64,000 bases of DNA from Inonotus obliquus (lineage: Eukaryota; Basidiomycota; Agaricomycetes; Hymenochaetales; Hymenochaetaceae): contig JAJHTX010000011.1 in the NCBI GenBank assembly GCA_032164295.1, forward strand, positions 496,001-560,000. Reading direction: 5' to 3'. Of this stretch, positions 47,787 to 59,967 are shown in pieces. The translations under genes were made by a program, and so were the position numbers. How positions within the stretch are numbered: position 1 is the stretch's first letter; each line of letters begins with the position of its first letter. The notes under the pieces were generated by a model that searched no databases, was not told the origin of the DNA, and worked only from the letters and a program-made list of their open reading frames with translations.

Positions 47787-49950
47787 TCAGAGCACATAGC
47801 GGAATGCCAAGTTCTCTCCATCCGTCAAGTCAAGGAAGGACTTATCAACCTTCTCCTTGACAAGTTTCCCATCCTTCTCCACTTCAACAATAGCCCAATC
47901 CTCAAATTTCTCTCTACCAATACCAGTCCTTTCCGCTTCTTCTTTCAAGCGATCACGACGTTTGTTTTCATGTGAAAGGTAGAAGCGAGCGGATAACATG
48001 AAGATAATGGAGACGAGGTGAGACATGAGTGTGATACCGAATGGTACGCGATAGGATGGCTCGTATTTCGCTTTCCAGAATTGTGTGCAGCAGACTTGGC
48101 CCAAGGCACCTCCGATGAGGAAGAGTGCTCGCACAACGGATTTCTAGGCATTACATCAGTATACTCTAACGTGGCGAGAAATCAGTCTTCACCTTTGTAT
48201 GTCCGGAAACAGTCGATGTCACCCAGGACATGGCCATGATAAAGCACGGAGAACTACCCAGGACTAGGATGACGTCAGTTGAACGGCTACTATCGAGCAC
48301 AGAACCATTCTAACGTACACAGGAGGTAAATTCCGACGAGTCGAACAACTCTATTGTCGAGAGGTGTGAATATCTCAACGAGACATCCAGCAATAGCAGG
48401 AGTCCATCCAATGACACCAATATAAGCCCGAGAATTCTACGTGTTCGTGAAACATCAGTAATCATGGGATACTCGCATTTACAAATATAAGAACCCACAG
48501 GGAACTTGCGCAAGGCATAACATGCCGTCGTGATACCAATGACTTGTGCCACACCGTTCGGGATACTCAGAAGACTCGTCTCAAGAGGCGTGAAACCGAA
48601 ACTTGTGATGAGCAAACTGTAATGAATGCCAATTCCACCTATAAGGTTCGCAAATCCAGCAAAGAAAGCGAACAACCAAGTCTTCGGATCCTTCAAAGCT
48701 TCCCAAACCTGATACATCTTCCACGTCTTGGTCTCAATCCCATTCTGATTCGACTGAACGCGACGAACAGCTATAAGCTTCTCTTCCGCTGATAGGAAAC
48801 GAGCAGTCGTCGGGTTATTAGGGAAGAAGAATAGAAACGCTAGGAACACGACGAAGGTCATTATCATGGTTATGATATAGAGCCATTGCCATTGGGCAGG
48901 AGTCGCCTCCTCTGAGATATGCACCACACCGAATTGGAGGAAGGAAGATATGACAACTGCAACGCCGTTAAATTGGAACGTCCATCCAAGACGTTCGCCG
49001 ATTTCGGTACGCGTGTAGAACATCCCGCAAACGAGCATGAGGCCAGCTGCTATACTTCCTTCCGATGCGCCGAGAAAGAAACGGAGGACGACTAGTCGCA
49101 ACGTTAGGAATCCTTCTGAGTGAATACTAAAAACGTTGCGTACAGAGTCCACCGTAGTTCTCGCAAGAGGCATGGAGACCCAAGAAAACAGCCCTGTGGC
49201 GCGAGGTTGATCATGAGCATGTCATTCCGACATTATGCTCACTGAGAGTGCTCACCAGAGGAAAATGTTGAATGTCAACCATGGAGCGACAGGGAACTTC
49301 TGAAGGGCCCAATTTTGAGGAAACACGAAAATAAGGTAGCCTTTTTAGTCGCAATAAACGATAAATGAGTACATAGAGGAATTGTGCGACAAAAATTGAG
49401 TGAGGCTCACCGATGTAAAATGCCGAGCCCAAGTTATTAAATTGACCCTTGTCTAGGTTATTGTCTTCTAACAAACCCAAAATGGAGCTTGAAGCCAATG
49501 TTCCTCTGGTGGAGAGTTTAAATAAGTTTGTTGATTAAGTTGACAGCGAAGCAGCAAAAAGAAGCGGAAGCCATGTTTCACGTCGATCATCCAGAAGAAC
49601 TCGCGGGGAGAGTTTCACTCACTTGTCAATGAATTGTACTACGCGTAACCATTAGCAAAGCCGCATAACATAAATAATGCAAGGTGAAAGTAGTAAATAG
49701 GTAACGCACCAGCATAGATGACACAAAGCAGAGGTAAAAGGTGTCTGTCGATCTTGCGTCTCAACTTCTTCGATTCGTTAGGCGGTATATCCGGTTCATC
49801 ACCATGTCCGGCCACGAGCTTTAAACCAACATCCAGTTGCTTCAAGTCACCATGGATAAGTTCCAGATCTCTCGCGGAAGCCTTCTCATCAATGGACGAA
49901 ACGCTCCTCGAGGGGTCTTGAGCGTTCTTCTCTCTGTCATCAGCCGACAT
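47787..49950 (-). CDS. MFS transporter, Dal5/allantoate permease type (anion:cation symporter family)
   Basis: Plasma-membrane importer of an organic anion (allantoate, vitamin-like or similar carboxylates). Start MSADDREKNAQDPSRSVSSI; cytosolic N-terminus ends KKLRRKIDRHLLPLLCVIYA, the first TM of this family. Later exons: SILGLLEDNNLDKGQFNNLG and SAFYIG; FPQNWALQKFPVAPWL; LRFFLGASEGSIAAGLMLVC, then MFYTRTEIGERLGWTFQFNG, the family signature after TM4; PTTARFLSAEEKLIAVRRVQ and NGIETKTWKMYQVWEALKDP in the cytosolic loop; FGFTPLETSLLSIPNGVAQV; ALGQVCCTQFWKAKYEPSYR; tail ending ENLAFRYVL. At least six introns. An intron near 49120-49150 (GTACGC...AGAAG) removes an otherwise odd insert before GFLTLRLVV. 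Substrate not inferable. Confidence 0.88.
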
Positions 49951-52707
49951 GATTTCCGATCGTCGTTACTCAGCGCTCGCGTGCACAACTTATTTTCGTA
50001 ACGCGTCAGGCAGCTGAGGAGGACAGTAGTAAGAGGGGACGGAAAAACGAAAAGGACCCGACCAAGGCATACGGGTGGTGAGGCAAGATATAAGTATGAC
50101 ACTGAGTCCGGCGGAGAGATGGGAGGTTTCGATTATTCCTTTCTACAGGATACCTTGGCTCGGCGGATGCAAAAAAATACGATCAGATCTAATTTGATTT
50201 CATAGGGCTTTATGTACAACCCGCACTACCATGACTTTTCCTCAATCAGCTGAGTTGTGCCTGAAAGGGAGACCGTTGCATTTTTTCCTTGATTTTTTCC
50301 TTTCTCCATTCGGGAGATTGCTGAATTTACATACCTTTTATTACCGTTTATCGACATTGATGAATGACATGCGGTGCAATGAAACATGGGTGCAGTCTGA
50401 GTCTGGGAATGATGTGATGAAATAAGAAAAGAGCGCTGGATCAAATGATCACGGGATCGACCAACAGCACCTCAATCGGCACTCCGTTACGTTACGCTTA
50501 TAGCGTCATATAACGTGTTCACCTCTCATCTCTCATCGCAACCTCAGAAGAGGAACCTGAGAATTCGAGAAGGACACGGGCTTTAGGAGCTGAACACGCG
50601 TTTAAACGTCCGCTCCGAGCTCACGTTTTCTCTCACTCTTAGCAATCAGGTTCAGTTCAGTCTCACCTGCCTGTCCTGGTCTTCTCTGGTCTTGCGATCT
50701 ACAGCGGGTCAACAAAAGCGAAATATAAACTTGGGTTCCGGAACCATGAGCTTGGTCTCTTAGCCGGCGCCTAAGTGAATCTCATCCATATAAAGTATAC
50801 TCGGCCGCCTCGCGACTCTCGTAATCCGATCGCGGCATCAGAAAATTTCTCACCTTTCCATCTCTAGAACTTCTCAAGCCCTTCTCTAGCCACTCCGCAT
50901 TGAATTCTTTATATTGAATTGGAGGTCCCTGAATTTAGTCAAGTATATTTATGGAAATCTGGAGACTGGGCTTTGGCGTTGTCAGGTACCCATCCATCCA
51001 TCTAGAGTCTCCAAGTCTCCTCCAGTCTATCTTGCCCCACTTCGTTTATATACTTAAAGCATGTCGTTATTGAGCCCTTCCAGGAAGATGTTCTCAGTTC
51101 GTTGTTGAAAGGAATGAGAAAGAAACGGAGGACGGTCGTTCCGGACATGAAGGATTCTTTATCAGTTCCAGTTCTTCTCCCGCGTGTGCCTCGCTGCCTC
51201 GGACTGCGGGGAGTCGGGGACCTTGGTCCAGCTTGGTCCTGGGAGACTACGACCTTCTCTAGCTAGTTCTTCGCAGGAAGAATTGCTTATGTACAGTATG
51301 TACGATATTCTGGCGACAGAGAGTTAGCGGCATGACACGTTTTAAATTATGGGACGAACTCAATCCACACTAGAGTCGGCTAGAGCGGTGCGTGATTCAC
51401 GTACTTATATAAACCAATCAAGCCGGTATCATTTATTTAGAATTGAGATTCAGGTTCGCTCATGGATGCAGATTGAGATTCGTCGTAAGTATTGGGTAAG
51501 TAACTACCAAGCGCGGCGGCTGCGCTAGATATCTTCTGTATCTTGCAATCTCGTGCGCGGCGAGTAGGCTACTAGGAATATGTGAACGAGAACAGTCTGG
51601 CAGGGCTAGGCATCGAAACTACAAACCAAGAGCTTATCGTTGATTAATGATGCTTTTGATGGAGTTGATCTGTATATATCTGAGTTTACAGCACGATCAT
51701 AAATCATGATCATGATCATCCTTCGTAAGTGGAAGTGTCAAAAGGCTTCACCAGCCAGCCAGCAGCGTCGATTAATGGTGATTGTACTTACTGCTTCTGA
51801 CCAAAGACACATGCTCGAAACTATGCCCTGTGCTGAAAGTGCATTGGGGAGTTATTCGGAAGGCTTATAGCTAGGCACTCAAGTTGCACCAGTTCGATAG
51901 GGACCCGCTCCAGGAAATGAAGTTTTTTTTGTCCTAACTGCACCCCACCACATAATTCGTATCCGGTATAGGTACGCGTTCAGCATCTGATATGTAGAAG
52001 ATGCCCTATGCTTATGAGCCTTACGATACGTCATCTGCGCGACTGCTGAGCGAGGGTAATCCACTTAATCCCAAAGACCAGAGATAATCTGATCAGCGGC
52101 TCAAAGTACGACGAGCGCTGAAAGAAAATTCTTCAGAGGTTGAGAAATAAGGCTCCATCTTTGAGGATATCCATTCTCTGGCAGAGAAAGCGTGGATAGG
52201 AAACACCGGAATTGTAAAAGTCTAACGTGATACGCAGAGATACTGAGTCCATCCTCAAGTTTACAGTAGTAAATGAACACGCGGGCTTATTTTATGAAAT
52301 AACGATTGTAAAGCCTGAGGTGAGCACTGACCTGCACTGACATCACCTGATGGATGATTACTTGGCAAAATCGTAACAAGTCGAGTTTGCATCATGTTTG
52401 CACTTTCACATTAGTAAGATATACTTATATAATGCTAGTGTTACGTCACTTCGTGCCCACTGCAGTGACTGCACCTCATGAAAACACCTCCTCCAGGACG
52501 AAATCGATTTGTCTCGCTGCCAGCCATGATTTCTACCTTGTTTGTCTTCGCATATCAGAGCCTTTTTCGTATCGTCACTTACTCTACTTCTTTGCATAGC
52601 GTACTTTGCGCCTTTCAGGTGCCGCAAAGAAGTTATTCGCATGATATAAAGCCTCGTTGCTCTACTAGTCTTCAGCCCAGACCCGAGCAAGTCACATCAT
52701 CGAAACA
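49951..52707. other. Gene-poor region, 2.75 kb
   Basis: The largest stretch without a recognised gene. No ORF longer than about 100 codons with domain content. Contains short palindromic patches, for example TCATGATCATGATCATC near 51705-51720. It holds the MFS promoter on the left and the promoter of the orphan gene on the right. Confidence 0.5.
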
Positions 52708-54218
52708 ATGCCAAAGCAAGAACACCCCTCAGCGAAGGGGTCCACACGCGTCGAAGAGAACAAGTTCATTAAAGCTCTGAGAGATCTAGAAGATTCTTTC
52801 AGCAAGTTGCTGAAACCGGACGACCTCGTGCTTGCTGTGCTCTCATGCGTTTTCTCTCGTTCTACACTGGCTTTCGTTATCCTCATAAAGCCTCAGCTCG
52901 TGGAAAAGGGACCCATGACGCGGGATGATGCGAAGGCTTATGCACGCGAACTGCTGAAGCGCGCCTGGAGCAGGAATAACGTCGTGGGCCCTATATCCTT
53001 CGATGATGTCTCCCTCGTGTTAGAACATGGGAACTTCATTGTACAAACAAGGGTTCTCTTAGCACTGTTCAGAGCTTCCATGATTGGCACAGCTGCCACG
53101 ATTGGCGAGGTCAATGGAGAGACTATAGAGCCTCTAGGCGACTACTCTAAAAAATGGAACAACCTTAGAGATAGTATTCGTAACTTCCGAAATGAGCATT
53201 ATTTATAAGATGGAGCCACGTCCCGATGTAGGGAACTTGCCGAACTCTTAGAAAGGCAGAGGAAGAAAATAACACACAACAATAGAGTAGTATCGCTAGA
53301 ACTAAAAAACCTATTCTCGGAAATCCCTGGGTTTGCAAACGACATCAGAAAGAATAGGAATGGCGTTGAAACTAAGACATCCGCACCATCTAAGGCTTCC
53401 AATACAGGCCCCTGCGAAGGACCGATCGCGCCTGCAGAATGCTCCACCAATAGGCATAAAGGAATAAAGAAACGAGTTGATGAGCAACAAGTTAAGAAGA
53501 GTCTTAGAGAATTCAAATTTTATGATAAGGCAGAACTCCCGTTCATCGAATCTTCACTCAAGCGCAGTATGGCGCACAGAGCTACAGCTTTTGTTATAAG
53601 AATTCAGGCAGAGGTCATAACGCAACTTGGATTAAATGCAATGTGTAAGGAACTTGAAGAATTGGTATCGAAGGATCATTGGGATCGCACATTTGCTATG
53701 ACCCGCAATGACGCTGCTGAACATTTCCGCCGTGCGGTCCATACCAAGGAAGAGCCCAAGTTGGAGAACAAGAACAAGAACAAGTGTCTGGAGAAGTGCT
53801 TCTCTTATATGTCCAAGCCCGGGCCACATTACGATGATGATGTCTGGCTAGACGCCCTTGAACATCTATTCATCGCTTGCGACGCCGAGTCCAAGATAGT
53901 AGAACTTTATTGTGCCAGTGACTATGAACTCAAGAAGCGTACTACTAAGAAATTCACTTGAACTCAGCAATGAAAGCAAGACGTTTCTTTGCAACGAGCG
54001 ACTCACGCATGGGACTTCTACAAGACATTGATAGCGCCACAGAGATCCTGGAAGCAATCCACGCAGAAAGCAATCGTCTATTGGAAAGTGTGTGCAACAT
54101 TAATAACACGTATAGACCTTTTAGTAGGCCGAGGAAGGGTGGCGTGCCGTACGGTAAAGGCCCAGAAATATACGGGCACACCATCATCAAGGATTACCAG
54201 AATCCCGGAATGTCATAG
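52708..54218 (+). CDS. Orphan gene with a single in-frame TAA
   Basis: ATG 52708 opens a frame (MPKQEHPSAKGSTRVEENKF) that runs to TAA 53206-53208, then stays open in the same frame from 53209 to 53961. A probable 56 nt intron (53912-53967, GTGCCA...CTCAG) keeps frame into MKARRFFATSDSRMGLLQDI, DSATEILEAIHAESNRLLES and KGGVPYGKGPEIYGHTIIKD, stop at 54216-54218. The protein would be helical, Lys/Glu-rich with a Lys/Asn run (ENKNKNKCLEKC), no TM segment and no known domain. The TAA may be removed by an intron: donors at 53174 or 53180 with acceptor at 53250-53251 give frame-keeping introns of 78 or 72 nt. Otherwise it is a nonsense mutation or there are two products. Not recognised. Confidence 0.45.
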
Positions 54219-54271
54219 AATCCATAGAACGTAGAATGAGGACTTTGTTTTTGACTTGGAATAAAATTTTC

Positions 54272-54294
54272 TAGAATCTGCAGTGCAGATTCTA
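54272..54294. repeat. 23 nt near-perfect palindrome
   Basis: 11 bp arms around one central G: TAGAATCTGCA, G, TGCAGATTCTA. Lies about 55 bp after the stop codon of the orphan gene. Could fold as a hairpin in the transcript or be a protein-binding site. Confidence 0.7.
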
Positions 54295-54465
54295 CTTATT
54301 CTAGAGGTTCTACATGTAAATTATGCGAATCGAAGTGCTTTCTTGATGATTCTATTGGCTCACTACATAAGATTTAGGCTCTAAATGCGACTAAAAGGTA
54401 TAAATATCTTTATGACAGAGTAGAATGTCCTGGCAAGGTTAGGAGCTTTGGTCTAAGATGTATAA

Positions 54466-54525
54466 TTTCTGGCGCAGCCGGAAATGCAAACACAGACTTG
54501 GATTTAGAGTTCCCGGCGAAGCCGG
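54466..54525. repeat. Pair of GC-rich hairpins with a shared core
   Basis: Two short inverted repeats 30 bp apart. TTTCTGGC-GCA-GCCGGAAA (54466-54484, 8 bp stem with one G-T pair) and CCGGC-GAA-GCCGG (54513-54525). Both have a GGC-GNA-GCC core. They lie downstream of the orphan gene, in its likely 3' UTR or 3' flank. Confidence 0.55.
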
Positions 54526-54667
54526 AGACGTAATCACTGGTGAAGACTGAAAAGAAAATACTGGCGGATAATAAATAAAGATACACAACTATAACATAAT
54601 ATGCAAGACGAAATGATAGACATAGGGGATCTACACCGGTACTGATAGAAAACGTATAAGATCATGT

Positions 54668-57600
54668 CTAAATCTCGTTCCTGAGGATAATACTGAAACA
54701 ATGTTCACAGAACGGCATCTTGCCTCTTTGGAAAAACGACGGTTCTTCAAAAGGTTTCTTGCAGCCCTGTTGTTAATCATTAGCACCTTGCACAATTCCA
54801 AGACAGCACGATAACTCCTTGGCCACTTACTGTACAAACAAAGCACTCATAACACCACTTTCCGCCGAGAGCTTCCACAGCGCGCATCCCATCTCGTATA
54901 CTTCGCGTACACCCCTTGCATTTCGGAGCCCTCAGACGAACATGGCAAGCTTCGCAATACGGGTGTCCACGGAACACCGTGAACCCAACTTCTAGACCAT
55001 CTTCGTCAACGGCAACGTCAAATGCTCCATCTCCTTTGATGCTAATCTCGTTTGGTCCCGAACGCTTTGATGGTTTAGTTGGAGAAGGTGTGAGGAACGG
55101 ATCACCGCATTCTGCGCAGAAGAAGTGCTGTTCATGGTAAGTACGCTTGCCTAATGCTGGGTCGTCGAGTGTTATAAAACGTTCATCGATGATGGGTGTT
55201 TTGCACGAGTAGCATTGTGGAGCAAACAACTGCAGATGATATTCATGAACCTCTGCCTGGAAGAGTCTAGAGGATCGTGCTTACCTCGTGATAGTCAAGA
55301 TGACAATATGGTTTGCCATCATGCTCATACGAACTGACATGCTCGAGCTGTTCACCACATTGACAACACTTGAAACACTGTGGATGCCACCGTGAGCCCA
55401 TAGCGCTCACGATACGCCCAAGAATGCCTCTGCCGCAACCACCACAAACAAGTCCGCCTCCTCTAGAGCGCGAATTTGAACCGGAGCTTGAAGCATCTGA
55501 TACAGACGTGGCCGTAGAACTAGGAGGCTGGGGAAGCCCGCGTGACTTGGTCTTGGATGGTGAGCTGGCGAGGTCATTCAATATGACTGGCATGGCGACT
55601 ATGTCTGTCCTGATCTTTGGGGACGGAGCAGATACTGAGATCACTGGTCCTGAGCTATCCGCATCATCATCACAAGGTAGGTTGATAATAGGTATGCTAG
55701 TCTTCTGAGGACTCAGTGGCTTCGGTGGGATATCATCGAGATCGATGCCTCCTGGCAAGTTGATCTTTGGTAGCATCGGGGCAACATTTTGAGGGATAGA
55801 ATCAGGCGTCTTGATTGATGGAATAGATGGTACAGATGAAGATGCAGTCGAAATCGAGGGTGATGGAGAGCGACGCAGAGATGGCGGTGGAGCATCATCT
55901 AGGTTTATATCAATATTTACCGAACGGCGTGGTGTGCGCGTCGACGATGGATAAGACTTCGTTGGTGAGCCCGACCGCGACGTGCTAGTCTTGGAACTAT
56001 TCTGTGTAGCGGGTCTCTGCACTCGAGCCTGTGAAGTCGCTGACTGGGTGCTCATCCGCTTAGAGTTAGCCTTCTCTTCATCGAGCGACATCTGCGCCAT
56101 ACGAAGGGCCACCGAACTCCTCTTTTCACCTGCAGTCGTGATCTTGTCCAGGTCTGCGGTCGGAAGCGTCCATGATGGCGTGCGCTCGCTGCGCGAAGGC
56201 TGTGGTTGAAGTACTACCGGCATAGGCAATTTCTGCTGTTGCTGGGGCACTTGCGGCTGTGGTGAACGGGAAGGTATCAATTTTGCAGGCGGATGTGACT
56301 TATCCACTGGCGCTGAAGCTGTCGCCTTCCTTGCCGAAGAAACAAGCTTTGAACGCGGCCGTGCTGCTGATTCATCCATGCCCTGCTCAACTCGCTCCCA
56401 AGCTTTACGTCGATCGACTACACTCTTTGTCCGTATAGGTAAGTCTTTGATTCCATATTGCGGAGATGGAGGATCAGGCTTCCCAGTGAAAACTTGGGAA
56501 TTCCGCTTCGGAAGGTCGAGGATGCCATATTGCGGCGAAGCTGTGATTTCGCTGCTTTTCTTGCTTTCTTGGCTGACTATAGATGAACGGTCATCCTCAG
56601 TCTTTTCGGAGTTAGCCTGGGGTTGAGCTAGTGAGCATTGAGGGATTATCTGAGGAGAAGCCGAGGCAGATGCGACGAGGTTGAGGGGCTGGATAGCCGG
56701 AGAACCTGTGCTTATCCCGCTTCTGTGTCGCTGGAGCTGAGATAAATCCGGTGGTGCTGTCGGGCTTTGTGGAAGTGCCCGACGCTGCATCGGTGTCCTT
56801 TCTACTATAGCTTCAACATGCGTAGATGGCTTTTCCGGGCTCTGGCTTCTCTCGTGCCGAACGTTCGGTGTGCTTGAAATAATGGATGATGGAGGTGGTA
56901 GAACGGAAGATGGAATAGACGGTGAACAAGACCGTATTACGGGCGGGGATGAATGCTGAAGAGACGGAGAGGGGACCGGGGCTGGTCCGAAAGACGACTC
57001 GGGTAATACGTTCGGCATTGAAGATGACGGTGACTGGCCGTGTACTCTCACATTTCCGATAGACTGGATGTTCGATGGGGGCGAAATTTCCGATGATGGT
57101 GGTAAAACAACGGAGGATGAGGCAGCGGATGGTGTAGAGGGCTGCATTAGTAATGGAGAAGAAGGCCGAAGAGATGGCGGAGGGAGTGGTCCTGGTTGGA
57201 ACGATGATTGAGGCATTATGCTCGAAACAGAAGACGACGCTGCGTGACCAAGTCCATTGACTTGGAAGGAAGGACCTTGGTATTGTGTCCGGGGAGGCAT
57301 GGATACGGGTCGAGAACGGGATTGCCCGGGTTGTGGTAAAGGTCGACGGCCTCCAACGGTTGGCGCTCTTTGAGGAGGTTGGGAAGGCGGTTGAGGAGGG
57401 GAAGGAATGGAAGCAGTAGAGTTCGAAGGAATATTCTGCTGTTGAGGAGCTTCTTGCTGAGGACTGACTGGATATTGTCTAAAGTGACCCTGCTGCCCAA
57501 ACGTTGACACGTAGGATGAAACCTGCGCCTGTTGCTGATTCTGGAATTGAGGATGATGTTGAGTCTGGGATTGGTGTTGAACTTGAGGCTGGGGTGGAGG

Positions 57601-58152
57601 CGGAGCTTGAGGCTGAGTAACTGCGGCAGCGCGTTGCGTTCGGGCATTGTACGCATCATACAGCGCAAAAGCTTGCGCAGGCGTAGGCTGTCCTCCCGGT
57701 AGCATCGGAAACGGAGAATACCCATACATGCTCTGCGGTCTAGCTGCAAGCTGAGGGGAACGACCGTACAACGGTTGAACTTGAGGTTGCGCGTAACCCT
57801 GTTGTTCCACCTGAGCATAAGGTGACTGGTACGTATGTTGCACCTGACCATATTGGCTCTGTGAACGACCAAACTGCTGCTGAGCCTGAGTCTGCATCTG
57901 AGGTTGACCTAGTCCAGGACGACCTGGGTAATGTTGCTGGTTCTGCTGGGTTGCAGCTTGACGAGCTTGCTGCACGGGATGCTTTGGCGGTGCAGAGTAT
58001 TGCCGATAGTCATACGTATTCGAACGTGTTTGCGGAGACACCGGAGTCGCCGGCTGCTCGAAGCGCTGACGTGCAGCATAGAACGAGGAGACAGGGGCAC
58101 CCGACATCGGTTGTGCCGTTGGTGAGTAGTATTGCTGCTGGTAGTAGCTCAT
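54668..58152 (-). CDS. Three-LIM-domain protein, paxillin/Pxl1-like
   Basis: 1121 residues from exons 58152-55285, 55229-54831, 54766-54668. Long N-terminal disordered region: MSYYQQQYYSPTAQPMSGAP, then Gln/Pro-rich (YGQVQHTYQSPYAQVEQQGY), then Ser/Pro-rich with repeats such as PQYGILDLPKR and PQYGIKDLPIR. C-terminal LIM domains: LIM1 CGGCGRGILGRIVSAMGSRW...CCQCGEQL; LIM2 CYSCKTPIIDERFITLDD...CAECGDPF; LIM3 CKGCTRSIRDGMRAVEALGG...CYECFVCTGCKKPFEEPSFF...CEHC. Fungal proteins with this layout act at sites of polarised growth and septation, binding Rho-GTPase and actin machinery. The zinc-ligand Cys/His pattern is intact in all three. One LIM domain is split by the second intron. Confidence 0.92.
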
Positions 58153-58458
58153 TTCACACTGTTACGCGCCCACCGACGCGCCTTTGTGTGTGCTGCACGA
58201 CGGTGTCGACGTAGTTCGAGTGATAGTTACAACTGTCGTCTACAGAGACCGTGCTCTGCTCAAGTGACGTTGAACGGCTGACCCGGTAAGAAGCACGCGT
58301 TAAAGTTCAACTTCTGGTTGGTTTACGTCATTACTTCCCACGATTAACAAAACCTTCTTAATGGTTATGGTCATTACACGAAGCGTAGGTAGGAACAGAA
58401 TACAAGTGGTGATAAATACGAATACACGAAAATCCAGAAAAGAAGCGGAAATGCGCGT

Positions 58459-59033
58459 TTACACCTCCTGTGAATCCTTCTTGCCCTTCGCTGATTTGTT
58501 TGGAAGGAGCTATATGCACAGAAGTCAGTTAGGTTTACTATCAAAGCGCACAAGGAACTTGCCTCAGGATTGATGAATGGTACAACACCACCTTGCGAGA
58601 TGACGACGTTGCCAAGTAGCTTGTTAAGTCTACAAAGGACAATTGTTAGGTGCGAATACAACTGAATCTTTTGAAGTACCCACTCTTCGTCGTTGCGGAT
58701 GGCAAGTTGGAGGTGGCGCGGTACGATACGCTGCTTTTTGTTGTCCCGGGCAGCATTGCCGGCAAGCTCGAGAATTTCGGCAGCGAGGTATTCAAGGACG
58801 GCAGCAAGGTAAACTGAAGTAATTGCATAAGTCTCAGAACGCGCTGAGAAAACGAAAGTGCTGAACATACCAGGAGCACCTGCACCGACGCGCTGCGCGT
58901 AGTTACCGCGCTTCAAAAGACGGTGGATACGACCAACTGGGAACTGAAGACCAGCCTTTGCAGAGCGAGATTGCGCCTTCGAGGCATCGCCAGCCTTGCC
59001 TCCGGATTTGCCAGCCTTGCCCTTTCCAGACAT
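58459..59033 (-). CDS. Histone H2A with SQEV C-terminus
   Basis: Core nucleosomal histone; exons 59033-58871, 58813-58684, 58629-58563, 58509-58459 sum to 136 residues. [15 protein letters not shown], then [92 protein letters not shown]. The tail KGKKDSQEV carries the SQ site phosphorylated by Mec1/Tel1-type kinases in the DNA damage response (gamma-H2A), so this is an H2A.X-like major H2A. The last intron uses a GC donor (GAG|GCAAGT...ATATAG); the other introns have GT donors. Divergent to H2B. Confidence 0.95.
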
Positions 59034-59377
59034 TGTTGATGTGTGAGGTGGTTTGAAGTGGTTGAGGGCTGAGTTGATGTGCGTCGAGCGACGAGCGATG
59101 TGGGCGGCGATAAAGTTGAGTAACTGTACGGCAGTGCGACGCGGGCTGTATTTATATTGTGAGAGACGTGGCTGTGCTAAAATTGAGGAATAACCACCCG
59201 CGTTATGGTTGCGTCACACCAGTCACACCGCGCAGATAACGCGACTTGACCAAACTTATCCAAACACTGGCGCGACATAAATGTAGCCGGACGTTCCTTC
59301 CTCTCTTACCACATCTTTGACGCACCCACCACCAAGCTCCCGCAAACTCGACCTCGCAAACTTTCGACTCATTCGCA
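59034..59377. promoter_or_regulatory. Divergent H2A/H2B promoter
   Basis: 344 bp between the two start codons, giving coordinated S-phase expression by family knowledge. On the H2A side TATAAATA (59149-59156, minus strand) is about 115 bp upstream of the H2A ATG. On the H2B side a weaker CATAAAT lies near 59276-59282, about 95 bp upstream of the H2B ATG. Confidence 0.7.
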
Positions 59378-59967
59378 ATGGCACCCAAACCCGCTTCGAC
59401 CGCTGGCAAGGCTCCTGCCTCCACCGCCTCCAAAGCCCCAGCTGAGAAAGCAACTAAGACCGCAAAGAAGACCGCGCCGGGTGACGGTGAGAAGAAGAAG
59501 AAGCGCAAGGTCCGCAAGGAGACTTACGCCTCATACATCTACAAGGGTGAGCATTTCCACATCGCGTTGATAAACGGACTTGTTGAGCTGACTCGGTCTT
59601 CAGTCCTCAAGCAGGTCCACCCTGACACTGGTATCTCCAACAAGGCGATGGCCATCTTGAACTCGTTTGTCAATGACATCTTCGAGCGAATCGCTACTGA
59701 GGCATCCAGTGCGTTGTATTCATATCACCTTTCAGTTGCGCATTCTGACTGGTACCTTTTCAGAACTTGCGTCGTACTCCAAGAAGTCGACCATCTCATC
59801 ACGAGAGATCCAAACCTCTGTACGCCTCATCCTTCCTGGCGAATTGGCCAAGCACGCTATCTCTGAGGGGACCAAGTCAGTCACCAAGGTACGCTATTCG
59901 CTGCATTATACCTGTCTTGTTCTTGTTCTGACGATCATTGCAGTTCTCGAGCGCAAACCCGAAGTAA
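59378..59967 (+). CDS. Histone H2B
   Basis: Core histone; exons 59378-59546, 59604-59708, 59764-59888, 59944-59967 sum to 140 residues. Lys/Ala-rich tail ([20 protein letters not shown]), then [98 protein letters not shown], ending NPK. The penultimate region includes the Lys ubiquitinated by Rad6/Bre1-type enzymes (AVTKY in animals, SVTKF here). Introns of 57, 55 and 55 nt. Partner of the divergent H2A. Confidence 0.95.

Noticed and set aside
53940..53970. Programmed ribosomal frameshift in the orphan gene
   Set aside because: A 56 nt intron with GT...AG ends and a TACTAAG branch-like site explains the frame change more simply, and no slippery heptamer with a downstream structure was evident.
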